This document shows positions 32,757-44,100 of a stretch of DNA of 64,000 nt, piece after piece. This DNA comes from Blastocystis hominis (lineage: Eukaryota; Sar; Bigyra; Opalinata; Blastocystidae), in contig NW_013171817.1 in NCBI RefSeq assembly GCF_000151665.1, positions 62,001-126,000 of the forward strand. Reading direction: 5' to 3'. The notes under the pieces are model-generated. The model was given only the letters and a program-made list of their open reading frames with translations. It ran no database searches and was not told where the DNA came from. Position numbers and translations under genes: made by a program. Position 1 is the first letter of the stretch. Each line of letters opens with the position of its first letter.

Positions 32757-34237
32757 TTAGGGATGCAACTTGACAACTATCACGGACATGTCGTCAAGGA
32801 ACAACCTCCGATATCCAGTCCGGAGTCCCTTCAGCTGGTCTATGATCAGCTCATTTCTCTCTACCCGTTACGCCTCTCCATCTCCCCCACCTGCCGCATG
32901 CTTCAAACATGCCGCAATGACGGTGTTGGCTGCGGCCTCCGCGGAGTTCCCCCGCCTCAGCACCTCGGCCACGATGTCCACGACGGCCTGGTTATCGAGC
33001 TCGTCCCAGACCCCATCGCTGGCGAGCACAATGAACTGGTCGTGCTGCGCGATCTCAAAGAACGTCACTTCGGGCGTCGCCGTGATGTACGGCGGATGGA
33101 AGTCGCGCGCGAAGCGGTCCAGCTGCGGAATGGCCTCGATGAACTCTTTCCTCTGGTGAACCAAAAGCGCCAGGTCTACTTTGAGCACGAAATCGCCGAT
33201 GCATCGCGTGGGCTGCAGGATGCCTTTCACGTACCGGGGCTCGTCGTTGATAAACGTCACCAGATTGCGCTCCTCTACGCGTGGCTGCCTTCCTTCAGGA
33301 TTACCTGGATGCGCCTTCTTCAGCTTTTGGAACTCGGCGGGCTCGCGAATGTTGTGATCGTGCGTCAAGGCGACGGCTTCCACCTTGTTGCCGCGCGGAG
33401 AGAGGCGGCCCAGCACTGCGCGGCAGTCTCCGGCTAGCGGTGAGGAAGGAGGGAGAGGGGAACCGTTGGCGACAAGGCAAAAATCGTGGTAAATGATCGT
33501 GGAAACGAGACAAGCGCCGGTCGTCAGGATGGAGGAGTCGGATTCCCAGAGAGACATCATCACTGTGGATGAGAAGGGAAAGAAGGGAGGAGTACGGTCG
33601 TAGACGACGTCGTCGAGCGCTTGGTAGAGCTGAATGACTCGTTGGGTCATGTAGGATTCGAGGGAGTATTTATCGATGTAATCTGCATGGAGAGGAGGAG
33701 AGGTGGGGGGTACCGATGTTAGAGAAGAATTTCTTGACCAGCTTTCCGAATTCCATTTTCACGATGTCGGAGACGAAAGTGCCTCCATGGCCATCGGCTA
33801 CGCCGGTTAATAAGATATTTGGGACGGGATTCTCAACTATAATGCGATCTTCGCAGGGATTGTTGGACTATCGCGATAATCGATCGAAAATACTCATACA
33901 GGGTAGTGATCATAACCCACTCCACGTTTTAAATTGTCAAAATTCTTTTGACCACCCGTGAGACCGTACACAGCGAAAAGGGCGGAAGCAGCGAGGGCTC
34001 CGTAGGACACTGCGTGCTTATAGTTGACTGGCTCCTTTGGCAGTAAAAGATTGGTACTACTAGCTTGTGAAGTGAAAATGAGAAGTACGCTGTGCCAAAA
34101 TACTTTGCATTGTGTGGGTAATTCAAAGCAGCAACAGCAGGCCCCCTCGTTCCAATTCTAATAGACCCTGTCCGATACAACGAGCTGACAGTTCCCAGCG
34201 CCCTCCTTGATTTTACGAAAAAGGAAGAAGCGTTCAT
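32757..34237 (-). CDS. Organelle-targeted PP2C phosphatase (pyruvate dehydrogenase phosphatase-like)
   Basis: Minus-strand gene, ATG 34237, TAA 32759-32757, with at least three short introns. The N-terminus (SFFVKSRRALGTVSSLYRTG) is basic, Ser/Arg-rich and free of acidic residues, like a mitochondrial presequence. It is followed by one hydrophobic segment (YGALAASALFAVYGLTGG). The PP2C core then shows PCEDR, VADGHGGTFVSD (metal-binding Asp-Gly-His-Gly-Gly), GDCRAVLG, THDHNIREPAE, TRCIGDFVLK, IVLASDGVWDEL and, after a 51-bp intron, DDMSVIVVKL. The LGYDHYP-like and EDR context resembles pyruvate dehydrogenase phosphatase. Blastocystis organelles are known to contain pyruvate dehydrogenase, so that substrate is plausible but is inference. 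The membrane anchor suggests attachment to the inner membrane. Confidence 0.82.
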
Positions 34238-34309
34238 ATCACAAAAACAAAAAACAGTTTAAGAATATAGAACCAAAATCCGGACTATCTATTTAGAGTT
34301 CAATAGACT

Positions 34310-34998
34310 ATGAAGCGAGGCGTCTTTATCGTAATCGAGGGCGTGGACCGATCTGGAAAGACGTCCCAGTGTCATCGAATCGTGGAGCGTTTAAATGCTG
34401 AGGACATCACGGCGAAATTTTACGGTTTTCCAAGTAGAGTTTGTCGTGTTAAATGTGATCTAAAGACAGAACCACTCAAATTGGTCAACAAATAAACAAG
34501 TACCTCCAAAACGCAACCGAAATAGAGAATCATTGCGTCCACCTCCTGTTTTCTGCAAATAGATGGGAATTGAGGTAAGAGTGGGTGGTCACTGTGACTC
34601 TTAGCAAGTCCATTCTTGAAGACTTGAAGAATGGAGTTAACATTATTTGCGATCGTTACATTGCAAGTGGAGTGGCCTATAGCGTGACAAGGGGACTGGA
34701 TATGGAGTGGTGTATTCATTCTGACAAGGGACTTCCTGCTCCGGATGTGACTTTCCAGCTAGAGCTTCCAATCGAAGAGCAAATGCGGAGAGCCGGGTTC
34801 GGAGAAGAAAGACTGGAAACTCGAGAATTCCAGCAGTCAGTTGCTGAGGCATTTAGAAGACTGTCGTCCGAGTTCTATCCCTATACATGGACTCCTGTTA
34901 GTGCATTGGGTAGTATCGATGAAGTTCACGAAAGACTCTATGGATTGGTAAAGAATGCAATTAGCGATTGTTGCGCTCACCCATATCAGTATTTTTAG
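34310..34998 (+). CDS. dTMP (thymidylate) kinase
   Basis: Three-exon plus-strand gene: ATG 34310, introns 34434-34465 and 34575-34604, TAG 34996-34998, about 208 residues, a normal length. It reads GVFIVIEGVDRSGKTSQCHR (P-loop), YGFPNRTTQIGQQINKYL (the FPxR thymidylate-binding segment), HLLFSANRWE, ICDRYIASGVAYSVTRGL (the DRY/S signature) and LPAPDVTFQLELPIEE. Catalyses dTMP to dTDP. The lid follows the eukaryotic pattern. Its 3' octamer variant TGTTTGTA is at 35001-35008, two bases after the stop. The last 38 coding bases overlap the frame of the convergent gene at 34961-35282. Confidence 0.95.
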
Positions 34999-35282
34999 CT
35001 TGTTTGTAGAACACTCCATGAAAATAAAAGAACCCACGATATATACCTAGTAGAGCCGATGTAACCCCAAGAACTAGATAAAAGCGCTTATCCGCCACCT
35101 TGATAGGCCTTTTGGTTTTCATCAGATAGAAGGAGTACCCAGAGAGCCCCCACATCGCCAATGTACCTGAGACTCTACATCTACAGTTAATGTAGTTTCT
35201 AGGCAATCAACGGAATGCAATCTTCTCCCGGCTTTTTCCATTTATCCGGCATCTTATAGGTGTTTTCATCTGTCTTTCCCAT
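34961..35282 (-). CDS. Small membrane protein, unknown
   Basis: Minus-strand gene, ATG 35282 (MGKTDENTYKMPDKWKKPG), one intron of 37 bp (gttgattg...gatgtag), about 94 residues in the longest reading, stop TAA 34963-34961. It has two hydrophobic helices (SGTLAMWGLSGYSFYLM; FYLVLGVTSALLGIYRGFFYF) joined by a basic loop (KTKRPIKVADKR). I do not recognise a family; size and layout suit an organelle or ER membrane complex subunit. The end is uncertain: no clear octamer exists for it on the minus strand, and the reading overlaps the dTMP kinase gene by 38 bp. Confidence 0.6.
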
Positions 35283-35392
35283 AAAGCAAAAGTGAAACGA
35301 TGTAAAAGTGTAGTAGTAATAATAATAATAATATAAAGACTTTCCGCCACTTTTTCTCGTCCATTTTGTAGATTATACCGAAATGGTTTTGA

Positions 35393-35863
35393 ATTTTTTC
35401 TTGTTCATTAGTTTGCTCTCAGTGGCCTGTAGTGGATTAACTTGGGATGATAAACACTGGTTAAGTGAGAGGGAGACAATGACGGACCTGGCAGAAGTAG
35501 TTTTCGGCAACGCAATGATAATGCAATAGAAAGCCATTCGTGATTTGAAAGAAAAATCGGAAATTCACCTCTATGACGATATCGAGCTTATTAATGTATT
35601 GACGCAGCGAAAATCTGTAAATGAAATCAGATGGCTTGAATCAATAGATCTCAGGTGACAAGCGTTCGATCTACATGAAAATCCTTCTGAAAAGCCACTA
35701 CTTTGCTGACTATGAGGCTGAAAAGGCTGTCGATGTATTGATTCTGCAGTCAAGATCTGATTATTCTCTCTCTTTTTATTTCGACGAGCTCCCTGCAATG
35801 AATCCCAGTTTCGTACGGAAGATGACTGAGAAGTGGGGCGCAAAGGAAGAAACAGAGCTGTGA
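35393..35863 (+). CDS. Secreted protein, unknown
   Basis: Plus-strand gene, ATG 35393, TGA 35861-35863. The start MVLNFFLFISLLSVACSG is a clear signal peptide. After removal of a 33-bp intron (gtagttttc...caatag) and one further intron of about 40 bp (gtgacaag...gaaaag) the frame is open to the end, about 130 residues. It contains HYFADYEAEKAVDVLILQSR, SLSFYFDELPAMNPSF and an acidic C-terminus. I recognise no family. It has no cysteine pairs after the signal peptide, so it is not a classical disulfide-rich effector. It is convergent with NTF2. Confidence 0.62.
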
Positions 35864-35908
35864 AACCTTCAATTCGTAACCTAACGTGTATACTCGAATA
35901 ATTGTTGG

Positions 35909-35916
35909 AACAAACA
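35909..35916 (-). terminator. 3'-end octamer of NTF2
   Basis: AACAAACA on plus. It is preceded on plus by ATTGTTGG, a weak copy that may serve the convergent secreted-protein gene. Confidence 0.7.
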
Positions 35917-35921
35917 ATGGT

Positions 35922-36370
35922 ATTCCAAAATCAAACGGAAAATATCGTTATGAACGTAGTACTGATTGTTACCACTGTCACGGATAATGAAGGTCTCGGC
36001 AAACATCATGGGCTGGTTGTCGTCAATCTAAGAATGACCATGAACACAGAATCGTACTCGAATCATTCCAGTGCAGCAAATGAGAACACTTCCGTCACTG
36101 GTGGGCTGGACGTTCGTGGACTTGATGTCATGAGCAAACGTGGCTCCAATGCTCTAAATCATGACTCTTCCAGAAAAAAACCTACAGTGATCTTTCCCAT
36201 AATGCTAGCAGTTCCAAGGAACTCGTTTCCCTCGAAGGTCAACATGGAACAGTCTCTCTATCGATTACCAAGCTCAGTACAGAACATACGTAAAGTCCCT
36301 GAAGACTGTTTCTGTCTTGATCGAAACACTGATAGAAGTACTGAATGAACGAATTTCCCAGTTCAGCCAT
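35922..36370 (-). CDS. NTF2: Nuclear transport factor 2
   Basis: Four-exon minus-strand gene, found only after splicing: ATG 36370 and three introns of 30-32 bp (gtatgttctg..., gtaggttttt..., gtacgattct..., all ending TAG). It reads MAELGNSFIQYFYQCFDQDR, LQGLYRDCSMLTFEGNEFLG, then IMGKITSIGATFAHDIKSTN, DGSVLICCTGMIRIDDNQPM, FAETFIIRDSGNNQYYVHND and IFRLILE. These are the NTF2 signatures, including the acidic and hydrophobic residues that bind Ran-GDP. About 125 residues, the family length. No genomic stop follows: the frame runs through the octamer to a TAG 39 bp on. Polyadenylation would make GAA-UAA, giving the expected NTF2 C-terminus. Confidence 0.93.
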
Positions 36371-36866
36371 TTCGAAGGTAGAAAATAACCAAAGAATTAA
36401 TGGATAATGTGGATTCCAAAAATAGGCCTCTTTTTAGCCAAAAGCACCAATTATCACTCTGTTTATATATCGTTAAATTTAAATATTTAAATATGAACAC
36501 ATATAATAATATAATAATCATAGTGTTTAAATTCGAAAGAACGAGGGAACAGGTGGAAAAGGGTCAAGGTTGTATGGGATGCTTTGAACTATGATGGATG
36601 AAAAGGGATTATGAGATCACTTATTTTTCTGTGACGAATCGGATAAAAATAAGAAAGGAAAACACAAAATGCACACTTGAAAACCGAGGTGAAACTTAAC
36701 TCTTGTGGAAGACACAATAAATATGTTGAGATATCCAAAATGCGTCCCGAAACATAGAAATCATACGATTTTGTGAACAAATCTCACTTGAAAGGCGAAT
36801 CGCGGTTATTCGCCCTAATCTAGCCAGGTTTGATTTTTGCCCGTTTACATTATCTGATTCACTCCA
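36371..36866. other. Divergent intergenic region
   Basis: About 500 bp between the starts of NTF2 (-) and beta-adaptin (+), AT-rich with an ATAATAATATAATAATAAT run near 36500. No gene seen. Confidence 0.55.
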
Positions 36867-38979
36867 ATGGCTGACGTTAGTGCAATTCGTAACTTGGCTA
36901 ATGAAGGTATCAACCTCACAAAGGATGTGATGGACAAAGTGATCAAGAGTGTTCGAGGAAATGATAAACGTTTTTTCAATTCTTCAAAGAAAGGAGAGGT
37001 TGGCGAATGGAGAAAGAAATTACACAGTCTGGATGTGACGGAAGTCACGAACGCTATGAAATGCGTTATTGCTGCTATGACAATTGGGACGGATGTTTCA
37101 ATGCTGTTCCCTGATGTGATTAGTTGTATCCATGATAAAACCCTCGAGCTGAAGAAACTAGTTTATCTGTAAGCGGTTTGTTATTGTTAGGATGTAGGTA
37201 CTTAATCAACTATGCTCGTGCCAAGCCAGAACTCATCATTCTGGCAGTGAATACCTTTGTCCGTGATTGTGAAGACCCGAACCCTCTGATCCGTGCGCTG
37301 GCTCTGCGTACAATGGCATGTATCCGTGTCAGGAAGATCGTGGAATACCTCATGATGCCCTTGGGCAAGTGCATCGACGATGTGGATCCCTACGTGCGTA
37401 AAACGGCTGCTATCTGCGTTTCTAAATTCTACGACATGGATCCACAGCGCTGCGAGGACGAAGGCTTCATCGAGCGTCTTCGCCGCATGATCGGCGATTC
37501 CTCTCCAATGGTGGTAGCCAACGCCGTGGCTTCGCTCTGTGACATCGGAGACACGATCGGCTACGACGTTCTCCGTCTGAAGCCGAAGCTGGTGAACAAA
37601 CTCTTGGCGGCTCTGAACGAATGTTCGGAATGGGGCCAGATCGTTTTGCTGGACGCTTTGGCCGCGTACATCCCCGAGGACGAGAACGAGGCGATGCTGA
37701 TCGTGGAGAAGACGATTCCCCGTCTGCAGCACGTGAATTCCGCAGTGATGTTGGGGTAGGAAGCGGCGGATCGGCTTGGCTGACGCGTAGAGCGGTGAAA
37801 GTGATCCTGCTGAACGTGGAGGACTGCGACGAAGAGCTCTCCAAGACGGCGCTGAACAAGATGGCGCGCGCGTTGGTGACGTTGGTGTCGGTGGATTCCG
37901 CGGAGCTGCGCTACGTGGCGCTGCGAAATCTGCGTCTGGTGATCCAGAAAGTGCCGAACCTGCTGTCGAAGAACATCCAGGCGTTCTTCTGCAAATACAA
38001 CGACCCCTTCTACGTCAAAATGGAGAAGCTCGAGCTGCTCATCAGCCTCGCCACGCCCAAATTCATGGAGAAAATCCTCAACGAGCTCAAAGAGTACCAT
38101 GCTGATTCGAAGCGTCGCTAATCTCTAGCTACGCCACGGAAGCGGACATCGATTTCGTGCGCGCGGCGGTGCGTGCGATCGGTCGCTGCGCGCTGAAAGT
38201 GGAGTCGATGGTGGACAAGTGCATCTCGGTGCTGCTGACGCTGCTGCAAAGCAAGGTGTCGTACGTGGTGCAGGAAGCGGTGATCGTGGTGCGCGACATC
38301 TTCCGCATGTACCCGGGCAAGTACACGTCGGTGATCGTGCCGCTCTGCGCGGTGCTGGACCTCCTCGACGAGCCCGAGGCCAAGGCCTCCATGATGTGGG
38401 TCGTCGGCGAGTACGCTGACATCATCGACAACGCCGCCGAGCTCCTCGACGCCTTCCTCGACTCCTTCCACGACGAGACGCCCGAGGTCCAGGTCGAGCT
38501 GCTCACCGCGGTTGTCAAGCTGTTTTTGAAGCAGCCCGCGCAGGGGCAGGAGCTGGTCACCGCGGTTCTGACGATGTCGACGGAGGAGAGCACGAACGCG
38601 GACGTGCGGGACCGCGGGTACATGTACTGGCGATTGCTGTCGTCGGACGCGAAGATCGCGCGGAGCGTGGTTTTGAGAGAAAAGCCGAAGATTGACCCGA
38701 AGCTGGAGGAGATGATCGATGACGAGACCCTGCAGAAGCTGCTGGAGGAGCTGGGAATGGTGTCTTCGGTGTATCATAAGCCGGCGGAGGAGTTCATCAC
38801 GCCGAAGGTCGGACCCGCGCCGATTGATGAGATCGGGGATGATGGGAATGTGGATCTGGATGAGGAGAGCGAGGAGGAGGATGAGGACGAGGACGGGGAG
38901 GAGGACGAGGATATTTTTGAGGAGGAAGAGGAGGAGGAACAGCCGAAGGAGGAGGAGAATGAAGTGAATTTCTTGTTCT
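36867..38979 (+). CDS. Beta-adaptin (AP complex large subunit) without ear domain
   Basis: Plus-strand gene, ATG 36867, introns 37169-37197, 37756-37790 and 38094-38128. The trunk is a typical beta-adaptin solenoid: MTIGTDVSMLFPDV, LVYLYLINYARAKPELIIL, RALALRTMACIRV, DVDPYVRKTAAICVSK, DSSPMVVANAVASLCDI, ELRYVALRNLRL, CKYNDPFYVKMEKLELL and ATEADIDFVRAAVRAIGRCA. It coats clathrin or AP vesicles at the Golgi or endosomes. After the trunk (DRGYMYWRLLSSD) it ends in a hinge of Asp/Glu runs with no appendage (ear) domain. No clathrin-box motif is obvious. The stop is probably made by polyadenylation: TTC-T, four bases, TGTTTGTT (38984-38991). The genomic TGA at 38991-38993 lies inside and beyond the motif. 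Confidence 0.9.
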
Positions 38980-38983
38980 GGGG

Positions 38984-38991
38984 TGTTTGTT
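38984..38991 (+). terminator. 3'-end octamer of beta-adaptin
   Basis: TGTTTGTT overlapping the end of the open frame; cleavage is expected near 38979. Confidence 0.75.
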
Positions 38992-39130
38992 GAGAGAAAG
39001 AGAATGGTCGATCAGCAATCATCAGCGACCTGCGCAATAGAACGAAGCCCTTCCCCTTTCAATGAGCGGTTATTGCCCAATACACACGCAAGGAGAGCGA
39101 GACAATCAATCCCTCCTTTCGTTTGATCGC

Positions 39131-39138
39131 AACAAACA
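39131..39138 (-). terminator. 3'-end octamer of prolidase
   Basis: AACAAACA on plus (TGTTTGTT on minus), 17 bp after the TAA of the prolidase gene. Confidence 0.75.
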
Positions 39139-39155
39139 AGGCAATCACCTCTCAA

Positions 39156-40673
39156 TTACAAGAAGCTCTTGATCTGATCCACCGAAGTGATCTTGCCGCT
39201 GTAGGCAGCCTCGACATCTTCGCAGGTACGAGGAGCAGGAGTGATATCCTCGCATCCGTCCTTGGTGATGTAGCAATCGCACTCGATTCTGCATCCACCG
39301 ATCGGGTAGTACTTATTAACGACCTCCCAGTTCACGAACTTGTTCAGTTCGGGATCGGCCTTGATCTTCTCAATGCAGCAATCCACGAAGTACACGCCGG
39401 GCTCCACAGTGATCAGCATGCCCTCAGCCAGATCTCTCTTGGTTCGCAGAGACTTGTATCCCATGATGGTATCGCGCACCATGCCCTCGGTATAACCGCC
39501 CACATCGTGCACATCGATTCCCATGAAGTGGCCGAGACCGTGAGGCATGAAGTAGCCCGCGATGTTGGCCTTCAGCATCTCCTCCACATCGCCCACGAAC
39601 AGACCCTGCTCCTTGAAGTGCTCGCACATCACGCGGTTAGCGAGAGTGTGCACATCGCGCCAGTTCACACCGGGCTTCATCATCTTCTGGCACTGGCGGT
39701 TCATGTCCAGCACGGTCTCGTAGATGAAGCGCTGCTCGGGAGTGAACTTGCCGTTCACAGGGCACACGGTGGTGATATCGCAGGCGTAGCACTTGTACTC
39801 GGTACCCATATCCATCAGCAGCCAGTCGCCGTCGTGCATCAGACGGTCGTTGGGCGCGCCAGCATGTCCGTAGTGCAGAATGCTGCTGTTGCGGCCCGAA
39901 GCGCAAATCGGAATGAACGAGAACTGACGGCACGCGCCCTTGAAGTAGCAAGAGTGCATGAACGTCGACTCGATCTGGGACTCATACATCTCCGGCTGCA
40001 GAGCGGCCATGTTGTCCAGATGAGCCTGAGCGCCAACGCGACCAGCGTAGCGATAGATCTCCATCTCCTTCGCGGTCTTGAAGACACGGCACTCCGTGAT
40101 GGCCTCGAACAGGTACTTCTCGTCCACGTTGTACTTCTCGATTCCGTCGAAGTGCGCTGATGGTTAAGAAAAAACTCTTCGATGCTTACCAGGAATGGCG
40201 GTCTTGTCACTGTCGCTGTTCACTCCCTTGGTCACGTACACCACTTCAGGAGCGAATTCGCTGAAGTAGGCAGCGATCTCGTCGGTGAAACGAACCTCGT
40301 CCACCTTGTAGAGATCCTTGTAGTAGCTAGCGGGCAGAATGGGTCCCATCCACACAGCAAAATCAGCAGGGAGCCTAGCAATGAATAGGGTTCAACCATC
40401 ACGTACTTAGGAATGAAGAGAATGGCCTTCTTGGTGTCGGTCTCAATGGCGCCATAGAAGTCAGGCTCCTTCACACCGAAAAGGTAGTGGAACTTCGAGT
40501 CCTGACGGAACATCACATCAGTATCTAAAAATCAACATAACGGTAAAACCATTACCAGCCTCATAGCGAGTCTGCTGCTTGCCACCCTCCAGGAGAGCGA
40601 TTCCGTGCTTCTTTCCAGCCAGAGACACCAACTTGTCAATCACGTTCGAACGGATTTCGGCGTACATCGTCAT
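39156..40673 (-). CDS. PEPD: Xaa-Pro dipeptidase (prolidase, M24B)
   Basis: Minus-strand gene, start ATG 40673 (MTMYAEIRSNVIDKLV), TAA 39158-39156, three short introns. The N-terminal creatinase-like domain has LLEGGKQQTRYEAG and DSKFHYLFGVKEPDFYGAIE. The pita-bread domain shows all five metal ligands of prolidase: D in LLMDMG, D in ACDITT, H in MPHGLGHFMG, E in ITVEPGVY and E in GCRIECD. The DVHDVGGY stretch is also typical. Cleaves dipeptides with C-terminal proline, with Mn or other divalent metal, in the cytosol. Length about 470 residues, normal. The first exon could extend upstream, but the frames I tried (from an ATG at 40738) do not join. Confidence 0.94.
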
Positions 40674-40994
40674 ATCAATTTCAAAACTATACATCAAATA
40701 AAAAACACATAAGGAACGGCTTGCAAACACCGGCCATTGTTTCAGATTAAGCTCACAAAGATTATAAAAAAATGAGAAGATACTGCATCTTCTACTATTC
40801 GAACCTTCTATGAGCTTTCGACACTATCCCCGCGGCAAACTCTTATTTCTATTTCAAAACACAATTGCATTTCTCAATCAATAACTATCAAAATGCAATA
40901 CCTTTCTTCTTATGAACCAAAAAGCGAATGCGTGAAGCGGTACAGCAACAAAAACACAAAATGGTGTTCGAAGTGAAAAAGTAGAAACAAAAAA

Positions 40995-41066
40995 GCCTCA
41001 AAGGAGGATCGAACTCCTGACCTTTCGCTTACTAAGCGAGTGCTCTACCGACTGAGCTATTGAGGC
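40995..41066 (-). tRNA. tRNA-Thr (AGT)
   Basis: 72-nt cloverleaf on the minus strand. Acceptor GCCTCAA pairs with TTGAGGC; the D arm is GCTC/GAGC; anticodon loop TTAGTAA with anticodon AGT; T arm AGGAG-TTCGATC-CTCCT. The first pair of the anticodon stem is a C-A mismatch. No intron and no encoded CCA. It sits alone between the starts of prolidase and the D/W/E-repeat gene. Confidence 0.93.
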
Positions 41067-41157
41067 GCCTGTTTGGTTCTCAAAACAGAGTACATAAACC
41101 ACAACCCTCACTCCGCAATGCTGCTAAAAAGAACATACGGATATCGCTGTATGAAGA

Positions 41158-44100
41158 ATGTCATTGCAAATTATTGAGCAGAGTGCAATAAAAGGAATAG
41201 AGGCAGCGTTTGGAGATGTACAAGAGGAGTTGATCTGTTTGCAATGTACAAATTCGTATTCTGAATATTATGAGATATATGAGTCGTATGCTATGATTAA
41301 GGAGTTGCTAAGGATATAGATATGTGTCTAAAGAACTAAAAAGCAATGTTTTCAGCGGCTATTGCTTTGCTAATTTCTTAAAGGATAACGCAATATTCAA
41401 GGAAGCCATGAAAGAGGAGGCGATTGTTGAAAAGAAGCCTGTTGACCATTGTACACTCTCTTTAGATTTGTATTATATGTAGCCGAGGCATTAGCTCGTC
41501 TAGAAGAAATAGCAATGATCAATGCAAAGTTGAACGAAGAGCTACGTAAGGAGGAACAATATTTGGATGAGCATTACTATGTACCCGTTCGATCCCCGAG
41601 AAAGCAATCAGGAGATGAGGATTCAACTAAAACCGAAAAGGAAAGCGTGTTGTCAATGCGTTCTACGAAGTCAAATCGCTCTAGTTTAAAGAGTTTAATG
41701 GCTAGCAGTGATGTGAAGGACTTAACCCAGTACAAGGAGGATAGTATCGAGGATTGGGAAGATATTCGAGTGATCAGTCCCATTCCCACGGTGATGAACA
41801 TTGATTTTTCAGACTCGGACGAGGACTGGGGTAAAAGTCCTGTGAAGGTTGTGGCTTCTACGAAGTCTGCGAAGTCTGCGAAGCCGGCAAAGGGCGAATT
41901 AGGAGGGAAGCAGGCAACGAGAATGGATGCGAATGCGAATGCGAACGCGAATGCGGATTCGGATTCGGAGGACGACTGGGAAACAGCCGAAGAGAAAACT
42001 CTCCCACCGCCTCGGTCGAGTGGATCGCAGCGTGTCACAAGCCGAAATGAAAGACGAAGAAGGGAAAACTCACAGTCAAAATTGAGCAAAGCAGAAGGAG
42101 AGACGACTGTGGAGAAAGCGAAGACTTCAGCGACTGGATCGACTGCCAAATCGATGAAGGGAATGGATGACGAGAGCGATGAAGAATGGGAAGAATCGAA
42201 ACCTGTGACCATTATATCCAAAACAACTGATAATTGGGACGATGATAGTGATGATGAATGGGAAGAATCGAAGCCTGCTGAATCGAAGAGCGTAGAATTA
42301 GAATCGGTAAAACTGACAATCAAACCTCCAAGAGGAACAACGTCGAGAAGAAGGGCAGCGAAGGCATCGATAAAACAGCCGAGTGGGGAGAAAAGCAAGA
42401 AAGAGGATTCGAGTGACGATGAATGGGCGGAACCAAAGCCCATGGAATCGAAGCCCATGGAATCGAAGCCTGTTGAACCACAACCTGCTGAATCAAAGCC
42501 TGCTGAAGTGACATTGAAGCCACCAAGAGGAACGACGCGAAGAAGGGCCGCAAAGCAATCTACAAAGCAGCCTAGTATTCAAATCAATAAAGAAGAGGGT
42601 TCGAGTGACGACGAATGGGCGGAATCCAAGCCGATAGAGTCCGCACAAACTACCTCCAAAGCATCTTCTCGAAGGAGTTCGCTCCATTCTGTGAAAGCCT
42701 CCGCTTCATTCAATAGTAGCGAGGATGAATGGGAAGAATCGAAACCAGCAGAATCCTCTCCCAAACCCGTCCAATCGGCTCCAAAGAAAGTCGATTCATG
42801 GAGTGACGATGGCGATGAATGGGAAGAATCCACTTCTAAACCCACCGATTCATCATCCAAACCCACCGAATCAAAGCCCAAACAGTCGGATGCTTGGAGT
42901 GACGATGGCGATGAATGGGAAGAATCCACTCCTAAACCCACCGATTCATCCAAATCCATCGATTCATCATCCAAACCCACCGATTCATCATCCAAACCCA
43001 CCGAATCAAAGCCCAAACAGTCGGATGCTTGGAGTGACGATGGCGATGAATGGGAAGAATCCACCCCCAAACCAGCTGTCTCCAGTTCGCAGCCCATCGA
43101 TTCTGTGTCGCAACCTTTGGATCTTTGGGATGACGATGTCAATGAATGGGAAGAATCCACGCCTTCCAACCCCTCTAAGAAATCTTCTCTCTGGGACGAT
43201 GGCGATGATTGGGAAACGCTGTCCCCCAAGCCTTCCGAACCCGAACAGAAATCTTCGAAAGTGCCCGCCCAGCCATCGAATTTGTGGGATCCCAGCTGGG
43301 ATGAAGAGCCAGCCAAGCCAGCCAAGCCAGCTAAAGCGAGCGATGCTGCGTTGAGCGGAAAGAAGCAGGATTTCTGGGACGATGATGAGTGGGAAGCAAG
43401 CCCCGTAAAGGCGGTGGAATCAAAGCATTCCGACGATTGGGACGACGACAGCGAAGAAGAAATCAAGCCGGTCTCCAAGGACGTGCCCTCAAAACCCGAT
43501 CAGTCGGCGGCCAACCAGTCCGATTTGTTCTCGGATGAGGAGGATTGGAGTGCGGTTCCCGCGATTAAACGGCCGCCCAAGCCCTCGCGAGCGCGTCGCT
43601 TGGCGTCGAGGAACAAAAAGGAGGAATCGCAGGCAGCGACCAATGCTGCGAAACCAACACCAAGAGAAAGCAGAGCGCCGTCGATCGAAGAGCCGTCGAC
43701 TGGAGGCTCGCAGCCCAGCCCAACATTGGAACCGCCAGGAGAAAGCCAGAAGCTCGCGAAGCCCGCGAAGCCCGCGAAGCCAACGCGCTCGGCACGAAAT
43801 CGAAAGCTGAAGATCGATATGAGCAAGTGGAAGGAGCCAGCTTTGTCGCAGCCCCCCTCTTCCCAACCATCCAAAAAGCCTGCAGAGCCCGTGGAGCCTA
43901 TGGAACCTATGGAATTAGCTAGGCCTGCGGAGGGGAAGAAGAAAACACGGAGAGATTCGTGGAGTGACGAGGAATCAGAGCCAGAAGCGAGGAATGCAAA
44001 GCTTGATTCATGGAGTGACGAAGGGTCCGATGACTTGTTTGAGAAGCCGAGGAAGGAGAGTCAGAAGGAAACGGCACGCAGTCCGAGTACAAAGAGTGTA

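Noticed and set aside
35902-36348. 148-residue plus-strand frame
   Set aside because: Antisense of NTF2, whose four exons splice into a full-length, recognisable protein on the minus strand.
39123-40160. 345-residue frame on the plus strand
   Set aside because: Antisense shadow of the prolidase gene, which has all its metal ligands on the minus strand.
41577-43478. Long Ser/Asp-rich frames on the minus strand
   Set aside because: Reverse reading of the D/W/E repeat region; repeats avoid stops on both strands.
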